A DNA stretch of 64,000 nt from Chitinophagaceae bacterium (GTDB lineage Bacteria; Bacteroidota; Bacteroidia; Chitinophagales; Chitinophagaceae). This document shows, piece after piece, positions 40,368 through 49,829 of the stretch. The notes under the pieces are model-generated. The model did no database searches, had not been told where the DNA came from, and saw only the letters and a list, made by a program, of their open reading frames with translations. The stretch is taken from contig JADKJI010000009.1 in NCBI GenBank assembly GCA_016721085.1, forward strand, positions 1-64,000, read 5' to 3'. A program made the translations under genes and the position numbers. Within the stretch, counting starts at the first letter, position 1, and each line of letters opens with the position of its first letter.

Positions 40368-41398
40368 ATGAAAAGCGACTGATTTTGAGAAACGCAGCCT
40401 GGCAGTTGATTCAACCATTTATTATTCTTCATGGAATTATCCTGATTGGCATTATCGGCTACATGGTAATTGAGGATTTCAATTTCGTTGAAGCCTTGTA
40501 TATGACCACTATTTCAGTAACAACTGCAGGCTTTACAGAAGTTCGCCCCTTAACCGATGCTGGCAGATTATTCACTATTTTCCTTCTCATTACCAGTTGG
40601 GGTTCATTTGCTTTTGCTTTAACCCGGATTACACAGTACATTATAAGCGGAGAGATTAATAAATATTTTAAAATACGTCGTATTATGGGGGCCATCGACA
40701 AATTAGATAAGCATGTAATTGTTTGCGGGTATGGTCGTAATGGCCATCAGGCAGCGCAAACACTCGGTTTTCACAACGAACCCTTTGTTGTGATTGAGAA
40801 TAATACCGATATACTGGAGAAAGCCGCCGCTGAAAATCCAGAAGTCCTCATCCTTCATGGGGATGGTACTTACGATGATGTGTTACGCAAAGCAGGGATT
40901 GCAAAGGCTAAAGCTTTGATAACAACCCTACCTGTTGATGCACACAATGTATTTATAGTTCTTTCAGCACGGTCTTTGAATCCCGACATACAAATCATCA
41001 GCCGAGCCTCTGAAAGCAATACCTATCCCAAATTGATAAAAGCAGGCGCTAATAGTGTTATAATGCCGGATAAGATTGGAGGCACTCATATGGCAACCCT
41101 AATATCAAAGCCCGATGTAATTGAATTCATCGATTATTTATCTGGAGAAGAAGGAGAATCTATTCATATTGAATCCGTTTCTTATGACCAATTACCCGAA
41201 AATATAAGGGGAAGGGCACTTAATGATATTATGAACTGGAAAAAGACAGGAGTGAATTGTATCGGTATCAAGGATATCGATGGAAAGTTTGTAATTAATC
41301 CACCTGATGAAACCATAGTTAAACCAGGTATGAAAGTATTGGTTCTTGGAACCCGGCAACAGATACAGAGGATGAAGTTGAATATTGGGGATGACTAA
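40368..41398 (+). CDS. Potassium channel with RCK (TrkA-N) domain
   Basis: A two-helix pore module (LHGIILIGIIGYMVIEDF, then TTISVTTAGFTEVRPL, with TAGF in the selectivity-filter position instead of TVGY/F) is followed by an RCK domain: HVIVCGYGRNGHQAAQTL is the GxGxxG nucleotide-binding loop. A C-terminal TrkA-C-like part ends VLVLGTRQQIQRMKL. The frame is open from 40274, but that would place the start inside the SPFH terminator. The ATG at 40368 becomes in frame if one A is restored to the A-run at 40371-40374, giving MKKRLILRNAAWQLI. It likely conducts or regulates K+; gating ligand unknown. Confidence 0.8.
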
Positions 41399-41403
41399 GT
41401 CAA

Positions 41404-41566
41404 AAGTAAAGTTAAAGTTAAAACTCCGCATCTCTAACTAATTATAAACAGAACGAATTCAAATAAAAAAGTCATTCTCAAAGTTGGGAATGACTTTTTT
41501 ATTATTTGAATTAAGTCCGTCTACAATTAGTTAGAGATGTGCGAGTTTTTGACTTTGACTTTACTT
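41404..41566. repeat. Nested giant inverted repeat between convergent genes
   Basis: The outer arms 41404-41443 and 41525-41566 are complementary over about 40 bases (AAGTAAAGTTAAAGTTAAAAC ... TCTCTAACTAATT and its reverse) and made partly of a short AAAGTT/AAAGTC tandem unit. Inner arms 41455-41476 and 41489-41512 pair with one 3-base bulge. The inner stem with its A/T flanks (AAAAAAGTCATT ... AATGACTTTTTT) is a bidirectional intrinsic terminator for the K+ channel and FKBP genes. The architecture equals that of the GTCCGGAA elements but the sequence is unrelated. Confidence 0.85.
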
Positions 41567-41573
41567 TAAAAAT

Positions 41574-42281
41574 TTACTTCTGAATCTCCAACAACTCCAC
41601 ATCAAAAATCAACGTCGATCCTGCTTTAATAGTTGGTCCTGCATCATTATCGCCATAAGCCAGGTTAGAAGGGATGAAAAGACGCCATTTGCTACCAGTA
41701 GGCATCATCTGCAAAGCCTCTACCCAGCCCTGAATAACACCATTTACAGAAATAACCAAGGGTTCGCCTCTCTGAACAGAGCTATCGAAGATAGTTCCAT
41801 CTAATAAAGTTCCATGATAATGAACTTTCACTTTATCGGTAATCGCTGGTTTAGGTCCTGTACCTTCTGTAAGAATTGTATACTGTAATCCGCTTGCAGT
41901 AGTGACTACCCCAGGTTGACTCTTGTTTTGAGCTAAAAAAGCTTCACCAGCTTTTCGGGTGCCTGCCGATTTCTCACTCTTCTTTTCCTGCATACAGGTC
42001 ATGATGATATTGTTAACCTGATTATCGTCGAATTTTGATTTTCCCGCTTTACAATCACTGATGGCTTTTGTTACCATGGCACTATTGATATCTGTAATGC
42101 CCTGTTCTTTGTAGAAATTGGCAATACTCACCCCAATGGCATAGCTTAATGAGTCTGATTGGGTTTTGAATACCGGCCCGGCAGTCACTGTTTTTTTTGC
42201 AGGAACAGGTTTTGTCTTGCTGGTTTGAGCCATAACTGCAGAGCCAGTCAATAAAAGCAATAGGATAGAAAATTTTCGCAT
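41574..42281 (-). CDS. FKBP-type peptidyl-prolyl cis-trans isomerase
   Basis: The start at 42281 gives a signal peptide (MRKFSILLLLLTGSAVMA). An N-terminal dimerisation region (SDSLSYAIGVSIANFYKEQG) is followed by a full FKBP domain: VKVHYHGTLLDGTIFDSS, GVIQGWVEALQMMPTGSKW, IPSNLAYGDNDAG and the final LIFDVELLEI. FkpA-like periplasmic isomerase and chaperone for secreted proteins is the expected role. Twenty-five upstream in-frame codons have no signal-like character and were excluded. It ends at the nested inverted repeat. Confidence 0.9.
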   Translation of the reverse strand: MRKFSILLLLLTGSAVMAQTSKTKPVPAKKTVTAGPVFKTQSDSLSYAIGVSIANFYKEQGITDINSAMVTKAISDCKAGKSKFDDNQVNNIIMTCMQEKKSEKSAGTRKAGEAFLAQNKSQPGVVTTASGLQYTILTEGTGPKPAITDKVKVHYHGTLLDGTIFDSSVQRGEPLVISVNGVIQGWVEALQMMPTGSKWRLFIPSNLAYGDNDAGPTIKAGSTLIFDVELLEIQK

Positions 42282-42524
42282 GTTTGATTGTATTAAAGCG
42301 TAAAAATAAGCATAAAATGCTCTTTTGATAAAAACTATAGGAACAGGACTAAGCAACGAATAAATCAGGTATTTAGTATGTTTCAGGCAGCTTATAATCA
42401 GGGGTATCTGCTTAATAATTAGGTATTAACGAGTTTTGAACGGGGGGAGGTTAATTGTTTTAAATATGTGGGTACTTAACAAATTTTTGGGTCGTTTTGG
42501 CGTTATTTTAGCTTATCACATACT

Positions 42525-43270
42525 ATGAAAAAAGGACTACTACTATTAAGCCTGTTTATCTCAGTTTTCAGCTATGCCCAGAAAGATACCAGTTCTTCTG
42601 CGAGTAAATTATTCAAGAAGGCAGGTGGTCTTTTTAATAAAGGAAAAGGCGGGGGGTCAGGAGCCCTTTCCAACGATGATATTGTTGCCGGTTTGAAGGA
42701 GGCTTTGAGTGTAGGTGCTAAAAACAGTGCCGGAAAATTATCTGCCATGGATGGGTTTTTTAAGAATCAAGCAATCAAATTGCTTATACCACCTGAAGCT
42801 AAGAAAGTGGAATCGGCACTTCGTTCTGCTGGTTTGGGTTCACAAGTGGATAAAGCCATTTTGTCGATGAACCGTGCTGCTGAAGAAGCTTCAAAATCAG
42901 CAGCCCCAATTTTTGTGGATGCTATCAAACAAATGAGTTTCCAGGATGCTTTAGGGATATTAAAAGGAGCAGATACTGCCGCAACATCCTATCTGAAAGG
43001 AAAAACAACGTCTGCACTTACAGCTTCTTTCCGACCTGTTATTGAGGAAGCATTGAAAAAGACAGATGCTACAAAATATTGGAAAGATCTGTTTGACACT
43101 TATAACAAGCTGCCAACAACTATAAAAAGATCAATCCAGACCTTCCGGCCTATGTTACTGACAAGGCTTTATACGGAATGTTTGTGCAGGTAGCGGAAGA
43201 AGAGAAAAAAATCAGAAAAGATCCCGCCGCAAGGGTGAGCGATATATTGAAGAAAGTGTTCGGTTCCTGA
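42525..43270 (+). CDS. DUF4197 domain-containing exported protein
   Basis: A signal peptide (MKKGLLLLSLFISVFSYA) precedes a helical DUF4197 domain recognisable from NDDIVAGLKEALSVGAKNSA, FFKNQAIKLLIPPEAKKVE and FRPVIEEALKKTDATKYWKD. One base lost near 43125 breaks the frame before the C-terminal DPAYVTDKALYGMF-like helix; the continued frame ends VSDILKKVFGS at 43270. Family function is unknown; members are periplasmic or lipoprotein. A strong terminator follows. Confidence 0.8.
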
Positions 43271-43295
43271 TCACAGGGATTATTACTTTTGGATG

Positions 43296-43326
43296 AATGC
43301 CACGGAAAAGTCCGTGGCATTTCTTT
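43296..43326 (+). terminator. Intrinsic terminator of the DUF4197 gene
   Basis: AATGCCACGGA-AAAG-TCCGTGGCATT is a perfect 11-bp stem with a tetraloop followed by TCTTT, 25 bases after the stop codon. The U-tract is short. Confidence 0.75.
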
Positions 43327-43351
43327 GTACGGTATAACAAGGTTAAATTTG
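43324..43351 (+). promoter_or_regulatory. Candidate promoter of the MFS gene
   Basis: TTTG (43324-43327) and TAAATTTG (43344-43351) are separated by 16 bases and match the Bacteroidota -33/-7 elements with slightly short spacing. The ATG lies only 10 bases downstream, implying a very short or absent leader. Confidence 0.35.
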
Positions 43352-43360
43352 CCATACATC

Positions 43361-44569
43361 ATGGCTTTTTCACAAACCATTTCTCTTTACCAAAACGCTT
43401 ATAAAGGACTTTCCAAAGAAACCTGGTGGTTATCGGCAATTATGCTGATAAACCGCAGCGGTACCATGGTTATCCCTTTCCTTACAATATATCTTACTAG
43501 TCCTCAAATGGGATACAGCATTGGACAAGCTGGTATTGTAATGGGACTTTTTGGTCTTGGTGCCATTGCTGGAGCTCATATAAGCGGTAAACTCACAGAT
43601 AAAATCGGTTTCTATCCTATTCAAATATTCACTTTGTTGGGAGGAGGAATTTTGTTCATTGTATTGGGACAAATGAAGACCTATCCATTGATATGTCTGT
43701 TTACTTTTCTGCTGAGTTTTGTAAATGAAGCTTTTCGTCCGGCAAATTCAACGGCCATCGCTTTTTATAGTAAGGAAGGAAACCGAACCCGTTCTTATTC
43801 CCTCAACAGATTGGCAATAAATCTTGGTTGGGCATTGGGGAATGCTTTGGGAGGTTGGATTGCATCCGTGAATTTTGAATGGCTTTTTTGGTTTGATGGA
43901 ATAACAAATATACTGGCGGCTATTGGCATGTGGATTTTCCTTTCTCCGCCACATGGAGGAAAATTGATCAAGCCAGTTGAGAATATTGCAAAGACAATAT
44001 CTATTTATAAGGATAAGAGATATCTATGGTTTATTGGTTGTACCGTAATTTTTGCAGCCAGCTTTTTCCAGCTATTTACAAACCTGCCTGCTTATTATAG
44101 AAATGAATTGCATTTTTCTAATCCCTTTATTGGTTGGATTGGAGCTATCAATGGTCTTATTATTGCAACGGTTGAAATGGTACTTATCTTCAGGATAGAA
44201 GGGAAAAGAAGCCATACTTTTTTCATAACAAGAGGGGTCTTCCTTTGTGGAGTAGCTTATTTGTTATTGGCAAATTTCAATTTCAATCCCATTTGGGCCA
44301 TAGTAATGATCGTATTGATCACCATGGGAGAAATGTTAGCAATGCCTTTTATGAACTCTTACTGGATATCAAGAAGTACCCAATATAATCGCGGACAATA
44401 TGCAGCTCTTTATACCATAGCCTGGGCAACAGCACAAACTATTGGTCCTGTAGCTGGGTCGCAGATTGCACAACATCTTGGGTTCACTACCTTGTGGTGG
44501 TGTATAGCGATTATGTTTTTTATTGCTATGAGCGGGTTTGCATGGTTACATCATAAAGCAAAATCGTAA
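43361..44569 (+). CDS. MFS transporter
   Basis: An intact protein of 402 residues with 12 predicted membrane helices. The loop between helices 2 and 3 (SGKLTDKIGFYPIQI) is the G-x3-D-(R/K)-x-G-like MFS signature, and RPANSTAIAF with the following RTRSYSLNRLAINLGWALG resembles the DHA1-type drug or solute exporters. The ATG at 43361 is chosen because the upstream codons run through the DUF4197 terminator. Substrate is unknown; proton-coupled export is usual for the group. Confidence 0.85.
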   Translation: MAFSQTISLYQNAYKGLSKETWWLSAIMLINRSGTMVIPFLTIYLTSPQMGYSIGQAGIVMGLFGLGAIAGAHISGKLTDKIGFYPIQIFTLLGGGILFIVLGQMKTYPLICLFTFLLSFVNEAFRPANSTAIAFYSKEGNRTRSYSLNRLAINLGWALGNALGGWIASVNFEWLFWFDGITNILAAIGMWIFLSPPHGGKLIKPVENIAKTISIYKDKRYLWFIGCTVIFAASFFQLFTNLPAYYRNELHFSNPFIGWIGAINGLIIATVEMVLIFRIEGKRSHTFFITRGVFLCGVAYLLLANFNFNPIWAIVMIVLITMGEMLAMPFMNSYWISRSTQYNRGQYAALYTIAWATAQTIGPVAGSQIAQHLGFTTLWWCIAIMFFIAMSGFAWLHHKAKS

Positions 44570-44597
44570 TTGGATTGTTCTGTTTATTTTTGAAAAA

Positions 44598-45551
44598 ATG
44601 CTATCAGAAAAACATACAATGTTCCGGAACAGATTGGTGAAAGTATATCGCCATCTGCAAAAACAAGCGAAAAGGCAGGGGATTAGCTGTTACCGTATCT
44701 ATGATAGGGATCTTCCGGAATTTCCGCTTACAATTGAATTGTACGAAGACAAGATATATCTGGCAGAATATAAAAGTAAACACAACCTTACAGAAGAAGC
44801 TTACGACCAATGGTTAAAAGAATGTTTCCCTGCAATCAGTGAAGCTTTGGGATTGCCAGAAGAAAATATTTACTACAAAACAAGGCAAAGGAAATCGGGT
44901 AGGTTGGGACAATACCAGAAAGTGGATGATGCGGAAGAATTCTTCACTGTTCAGGAAGGAGGGTTGAAATTTTTGGTCAACTTATCAGATTATCTTGATA
45001 CAGGTTTATTCCTTGATCATCGTCTTACAAGACAGATGGTAAGAGAGCAATGTGAAGGGAAAAGGATTCTCAACCTCTTTTGCTATACTGGTTCTTTTTC
45101 AGTGTATGCCGCATCAGGTAATGCTTCAAAGGTAGTATCAGTAGATCTTTCAAACACCTATCTTAAGTGGGCGGAAGATAATTTCAGGATCAACGAATTT
45201 TCGGATACTTCAAAGTATTCATTTGTAAAAGCAGATGTGAAACAATACCTCGATACACTTGCGCCTGAAAGTTTTGATCTTGTTATAATGGATCCTCCTA
45301 CATTTAGCAATAGCAAGATGATGAAGGATTTTCTCGATATCCAACGTGATCATGTTGAACTGCTCAATCAGGTACTTCGTGCCGTTGCACCCGGAGGCAA
45401 AATTTATTTTAGTACCAACTCCCGCAAGTTTGTTCTTGACGAAGAAAATATCAAAGCGTCTTCAATTAAGGATATAACAAAAGCAACTACACCTTTTGAT
45501 TTTCAGGGGAAGTTGTTGAGGTGGTGCTTTTTACTTGAGAAGTCCATTTGA
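44598..45551 (+). CDS. rlmK: 23S rRNA m7G2069-type methyltransferase (RlmK-like)
   Basis: The protein corresponds to the C-terminal (RlmK) half of E. coli RlmKL as a stand-alone enzyme of about 317 residues. Matching landmarks are CYRIYDRDLPEFPL, DYLDTGLFLDHRLTR, ILNLFCYTGSFSVYA (SAM motif I), VDLSNTYLKWAEDNFR and the catalytic IMDPPTFSNSKMM with a later FSTNSRKF. By homology it makes N7-methylguanosine in 23S rRNA using SAM; a C5-methyltransferase of the RlmI type is a less likely alternative. The MFS gene ends 28 bases upstream. Confidence 0.82.
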   Translation: MLSEKHTMFRNRLVKVYRHLQKQAKRQGISCYRIYDRDLPEFPLTIELYEDKIYLAEYKSKHNLTEEAYDQWLKECFPAISEALGLPEENIYYKTRQRKSGRLGQYQKVDDAEEFFTVQEGGLKFLVNLSDYLDTGLFLDHRLTRQMVREQCEGKRILNLFCYTGSFSVYAASGNASKVVSVDLSNTYLKWAEDNFRINEFSDTSKYSFVKADVKQYLDTLAPESFDLVIMDPPTFSNSKMMKDFLDIQRDHVELLNQVLRAVAPGGKIYFSTNSRKFVLDEENIKASSIKDITKATTPFDFQGKLLRWCFLLEKSI

Positions 45552-45553
45552 AA

Positions 45554-45955
45554 AGTCCGGAAGTCCGCAGCGATTTAATTTTGGAACTTTTGATATTTAA
45601 GTCCGCGGTGTTTGATTGCATGAGATTCCTTAGTTATAGTCCGGAAGGAAATACAAGTCGGGAGTTGGGAGTGGGAAGTCTGAAGTCAGATTAGGATTAC
45701 CCCGAAAGTTCAGAACCAACCCTGAAGGGGTTGAATAATAATGACCTCGGGTGCAACCCGGGGAACAGAGAGTGCGACCCAAAATCAGGAAGTAGAAAAA
45801 AATAACCGCAGAGACGCTGAGACGCAAAGGGAATTCCTCTGCGTCTTCGCGTCTCTGCGGTTAAAAAACTTATTTAATGGAGCTTTCAGTAATTAGTCGG
45901 CCCTCTGGAACTTATCTAACCGATGGAACCCTTTGAACCTCCTAGCTATCTGGTC
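45554..45955. repeat. Composite element D between rlmK and M28 peptidase
   Basis: This fills the gap 45552-45970. It starts with GTCCGGAAG units and a stretch around AAGTCCGCGGTGTTTGATTG that recurs as a direct repeat at 47641-47660. A REP-like double stem-loop (45718-45763) follows, then the core hairpin: arms 45803-45830 and 45836-45863, complementary over 28 bases with three mismatches. GAAC-rich low-complexity DNA closes the gap. The right outer arm seen in other copies is missing. No gene is present. Confidence 0.8.
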
Positions 45956-45970
45956 TACCCGAAAAATAGC

Positions 45971-47527
45971 TTACTTGAACTGTGCATCAAGAGGAATATC
46001 CCTCTTCAGCATATCGTTCCTGTTTGCCATTTCCCAGGCGGTATAGAATACCAGTTGGGCTCTTTTTGCCATTTGTACATAGTCGATCTTGTCAGGAGTA
46101 TCTGTTGGACGATGGTAGTCGTTATGCGTACCATTGAAATAGAAAATGATAGGTACTCCTTTACGGGCGAAGTTGAAATGGTCGCTACGATAGTAAATAC
46201 GTTCAGTATCTTTTGGATCATTGTATTTATAGTCGAGCTCCATTTTGGTATACTTCTTATTTACAGCTTCGCTGATCACTTTAAGGTCAGAGCTTAGTTT
46301 GTCGTCACCTACTACATAAACGTAATTGGTGGAATCACCAGTTTTACGTTTTGGGTCGATACGACCGATCATATCTATATTTAGGTCAACGGTTGTTTTC
46401 TCTAATGGGTATGTAGGATGTTCACTATACCAGTTTGAACCCCAGAGTCCTTTTTCTTCGCCACTTACAGTAATGAATACGATACTACGACGAGGACCTT
46501 TGCCTTCTGCTTTTGCTTTTACAAATGCTTCAGCAAGTTCTAAAACGCCAACAGTACCTGATCCATCATCATCTGCTCCATAGTAGATTGTTTTTTCATC
46601 TCTTTTACCAAGATGGTCGTAGTGAGATGAAATAACAACAAACTCATCTTTCAGGTCTGTACCCTCAAGGAAACCGATCACATTGCTGCTTTCGAGTTTC
46701 AAAGTGGACTTGTTGAAATCGAGCATGATATTGCTGCTATAAGATTTTGCTGCTGGATTGCCAGCCTTCATTGCTTCTTTGGCGGGAGCGTAGTCTGCAC
46801 CCATGATAGCTTCTGCTACTGCTTCTGAAATCGCAAATGAGTTAGGGTAAATACTTCTTTTGAAACCATTGGTGTATTGGGCACCACGGGTATTTCCTGC
46901 TCTGCGAGGAAAATTAGTTTGTACTACAAGAATAGCTGCAGCACCATTTTTTGCAGCAGCATCCTGTTGAGCAAAGGGATTGAACCCTCTTCTGGTGCCA
47001 GGGGCTGGAGCAGGTTGGTTTGGTGGAGGTGGAGGTGTGCCAGCGAGGATCAATACTACTTTACCACGGGTGTTTACACCAGCATAGTCGTCTCTTGTTG
47101 AATCGCTGATGCCATAACCAACAAATACCACTTCACTACCAAACATGGTAGCTGAGTAGGAACTTCCCAGATTAACTGCAAAGTCTTTGTTGTTTTCAAA
47201 CTTCTTACCGTTTATCTCCATAGCCGCCGAAACCAGTGAATCCTGGAAAACAGGATATTGTTGTTGGAAAACACCCTGATTGCCCGGAGCCAAACCCAAA
47301 GATTTGAAATGATTTTCAATGTAAGCAGCTGCTTTCTTTTGCCCTGGAGTAGCTGTTTCACGGCCTTCCATCTCAGCACTCGCCACTATGTAAAGGTGCT
47401 TTTTCAGGTCATCTGCAGTGATTGTTGTTGCATAAGGCTTTGGATCGGCTGGTTTAGGAGCCTTGGTTTTCTGCGCCTGCAGGGTACCTGCCGACAGCGC
47501 CATTAATAAGACCAGTAATTTTCTCAT
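45971..47527 (-). CDS. M28 family metallopeptidase with PA domain
   Basis: This 518-residue secreted protease has a signal peptide (MRKLLVLLMALSAGTLQAQ), a protease-associated domain (residues about 120-235, including a Pro-rich loop TPPPPPNQPAPAPG), and a zinc peptidase domain with ligands in SSHYDHLG, GADDDGSGT, SGEEKGLWGS, NIDMIGR and NGTHNDYHRPTDT. Aminopeptidase activity on peptides in the periplasm or outside is the family function. It is flanked on both sides by the direct-repeat parts of elements D and E. A TATTTTTG -7-like box lies 20 bases upstream of its ATG. Confidence 0.92.
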   Translation of the reverse strand: MRKLLVLLMALSAGTLQAQKTKAPKPADPKPYATTITADDLKKHLYIVASAEMEGRETATPGQKKAAAYIENHFKSLGLAPGNQGVFQQQYPVFQDSLVSAAMEINGKKFENNKDFAVNLGSSYSATMFGSEVVFVGYGISDSTRDDYAGVNTRGKVVLILAGTPPPPPNQPAPAPGTRRGFNPFAQQDAAAKNGAAAILVVQTNFPRRAGNTRGAQYTNGFKRSIYPNSFAISEAVAEAIMGADYAPAKEAMKAGNPAAKSYSSNIMLDFNKSTLKLESSNVIGFLEGTDLKDEFVVISSHYDHLGKRDEKTIYYGADDDGSGTVGVLELAEAFVKAKAEGKGPRRSIVFITVSGEEKGLWGSNWYSEHPTYPLEKTTVDLNIDMIGRIDPKRKTGDSTNYVYVVGDDKLSSDLKVISEAVNKKYTKMELDYKYNDPKDTERIYYRSDHFNFARKGVPIIFYFNGTHNDYHRPTDTPDKIDYVQMAKRAQLVFYTAWEMANRNDMLKRDIPLDAQFK

Positions 47528-47546
47528 GTAGTTGAAATTTAGTTGC

Positions 47547-47554
47547 CAAAAATA
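47547..47554 (-). promoter_or_regulatory. Candidate -7 element of the M28 peptidase gene
   Basis: On the minus strand TATTTTTG matches TAnnTTTG and is 20 bases from the start codon. A convincing -33 element is not visible. Confidence 0.35.
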
Positions 47555-47594
47555 GGGGAGTTGGTGGTCTTTTAAGAACCATTTGTGTAAAAGA

Positions 47595-48045
47595 AAGACC
47601 GGAAGTCCGTAGCTATTAAGGTTTGGAGTCTCTGCAATTTAAGTCCGCGGTGTTTGATTGTGTGAGCTTCCTTAGTTATAGTCCGGAAGGAAATACAAAT
47701 ACAAGTCGGGAGTTTGGAGTCGGAAGTCTGGAGTCAGATAAGGAGTAATTGGCGAAAGCTCAGAACCACCCCCAAGGGGTTGAATATAATGACGCCCGGA
47801 GTGCAAGCTTGGGAGGTCAAAAGTTCGGAAGTCAGAAAGCAGGAAGAAGAAAGACACCCAACTAAATAAGAACAAGACTTTATTTTTAAGGTGCGTGAAG
47901 AAAGATACACTTCGCCCTTAGCTTATCGAAAGACGCACCTCGACCCTATGGACCCTTGGAACATTTGGAACAACCAACTTGAACTCAGTACTTACTTTCG
48001 CGCCACACTTAAGAACCTTAAACCTCAAACCTAAAACTTTAAACG
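47595..48045. repeat. Composite element E between M28 peptidase and ABC-F gene
   Basis: This fills the gap 47528-48048. Bases 47595-47815 are a direct repeat of 45554-45770 with about 80 percent identity by eye (shared AAGTCCGCGGTGTTTGATTG and TTAGTTATAGTCCGGAAGGA). A decayed REP-like pair lies at 47765-47812. The core GACGC hairpin is absent; in its place AGGTGCGT (47890s) and ACGCACCT (47930s) form a different weak stem. GAAC-rich DNA follows to 48045. No gene is present. Confidence 0.75.
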
Positions 48046-48048
48046 CCC

Positions 48049-49800
48049 TCAACTCTCCGTATACTCACTCAACTCCAACCACCTCAATTCCTTTTCATCA
48101 AGAAGATTTGTTATGGTCATAATTCGCTGAGACAGTTCCTGTAATTTCTCATAAGAAGCTGATCCCACATTCAGTTGCTGTTGGATAGATTCTTTTTCAC
48201 TTGTTAAATCGGCAATCTCTTTTTCCAGTAATTCGAATTCGCGCTTTTCTTTATAGGAGAATCGTTTTTTGGGTTCTGCTTGTACGGGACGGGCAATGGA
48301 TTCTTCTTTGATTTCTTTTGGAGCATTTTTCTTTTCAGAAAGCATTTCCTGTTCCTTTTCCCAAATGCGATATAAGCTGTAATTGCCCGGGAAATCCCTT
48401 ACGGCGCCATCTCCTTCGAAACCAAAAGATGATCTACCAAGCGGTCCATAAAATAACGGTCATGCGAAACAATTAGCAAGCATCCGGGGAATTCACTCAG
48501 GAAATTCTCCATCTGGATCAAAAAGAAATAATTGAAGGAATTGGGCAGCACTCAAAGACCCACCATTTGCAAGAGGAAAATTCTCGGCAATATTCTTCAC
48601 AAACTCAATCACCCGCATATCCTCTTTTATTTCCAAGCCTTGCTGTGAATAATTGCCAAAAATAACGGTATCACCAACGTTAATCTTTCCACTATCAGGG
48701 GCTTCTATTTCTTGCAGCATATTGATGAAAGTGGATTTTCCAACTCCATTCTTTCCAACAATACCTACTCGTTCTCCTTTCTTGAAAGTATAATCGTAAC
48801 CTTTTAGAATCACTTTATCGCCATAGCTCTTATACACTTTTTTCAATTCCAGAATTTTCCCGCCAAGTCTGTTCATCTTCATCTGCAATTCCATCTGGGC
48901 ATCTTCAAGCCTTGTCTTTGCCTTGCTTTCTACTTCCGCAAATGCATCGATACGACTTTTTGATTTGGTGGTTCTTGCCTTTGGTTGCTTCCGTATCCAT
49001 TCCAATTCCTTTCTGTATGTATTCTTTGCTTTGTCTATACTGGAAAGTTCATTTTCAATTCTGGCAGCTTTTTTCTCCAGGAAATTTTCGTAATTCCCTT
49101 TATAAGAGTAAAGGGTATTCCTATCAAGTTCCCAAATTTCATTACATACATTGTCAAGAAAATATCTGTCGTGGGTTACGAGAAGTAAAGTGATTTTTTC
49201 CTGATTCAGATAATGTTCCAGCCATTCTACCATTTCAATGTCGAGGTGGTTGGTGGGCTCGTCCATTATCAACAACACATGTTTGTGTTCAAACCCTATA
49301 TCTATCAGTGTTTTTGCTAATGCTATCCTTTTCCTTTGTCCGCCAGATAAAGTACCCGCTACCTGGTGCAATTGATGGATATTCAGCTTGCCCAAAATCT
49401 GTTTTACTTTGGCATCAAAATCCCAGGCACCTAATTCATCCATTTTTACAATCGCATCCTGCAAGGCGATAGTATCATCATCATCACAGGCTTCCTCATA
49501 CAATTTTATAGCTTCTATCACCGGATTGTTATGATGAAAGATGTTATCCAGTATGGTAAGATGTTCCTGGAATTTTGGTTCCTGTTCAAACAAGGCTACA
49601 TCTACATCTTTATTGATCCAGCAGGTGCCATCTTCAGGGGTTTCCTTTCCAGCTAAAATTTTTAATAAAGTTGACTTTCCGGTACCATTACGGGCCACCA
49701 GCGCTATCTTATCGCCTTCTTCAATATTGAATGATATTCCGGAAAATAAGGGCTGTATGCCAAACGATTTACTGAGCCCTTCCACTGATACGTAATGCAT
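48049..49800 (-). CDS. ABC-F family ATPase with deletion in second nucleotide-binding domain
   Basis: NBD1 is complete: ARNGTGKST Walker A, LSGGQRKRIALAK signature, LLIMDEPTNHLD Walker B. The linker (residues about 220-320) has the ABC-F charged-helix pattern. NBD2 has Walker A (GKNGVGKST) and LSAAQFLQLFLFDP, but then jumps straight to MENFLSEFPGCLLIVSHDRY; the 40-45 residues that should hold the signature and Walker B are absent. A further frame change near 48420 leads to the C-terminal coiled coil (FELLEKEIADLTSEKESIQQ), typical of Uup/YfmR proteins. Ribosome-associated translation rescue is the family role. As sequenced, NBD2 cannot hydrolyse ATP. Confidence 0.82.
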
Positions 49801-49829
49801 GGCGCGAAGGTAAGGTTTTGAAGGGAGTC

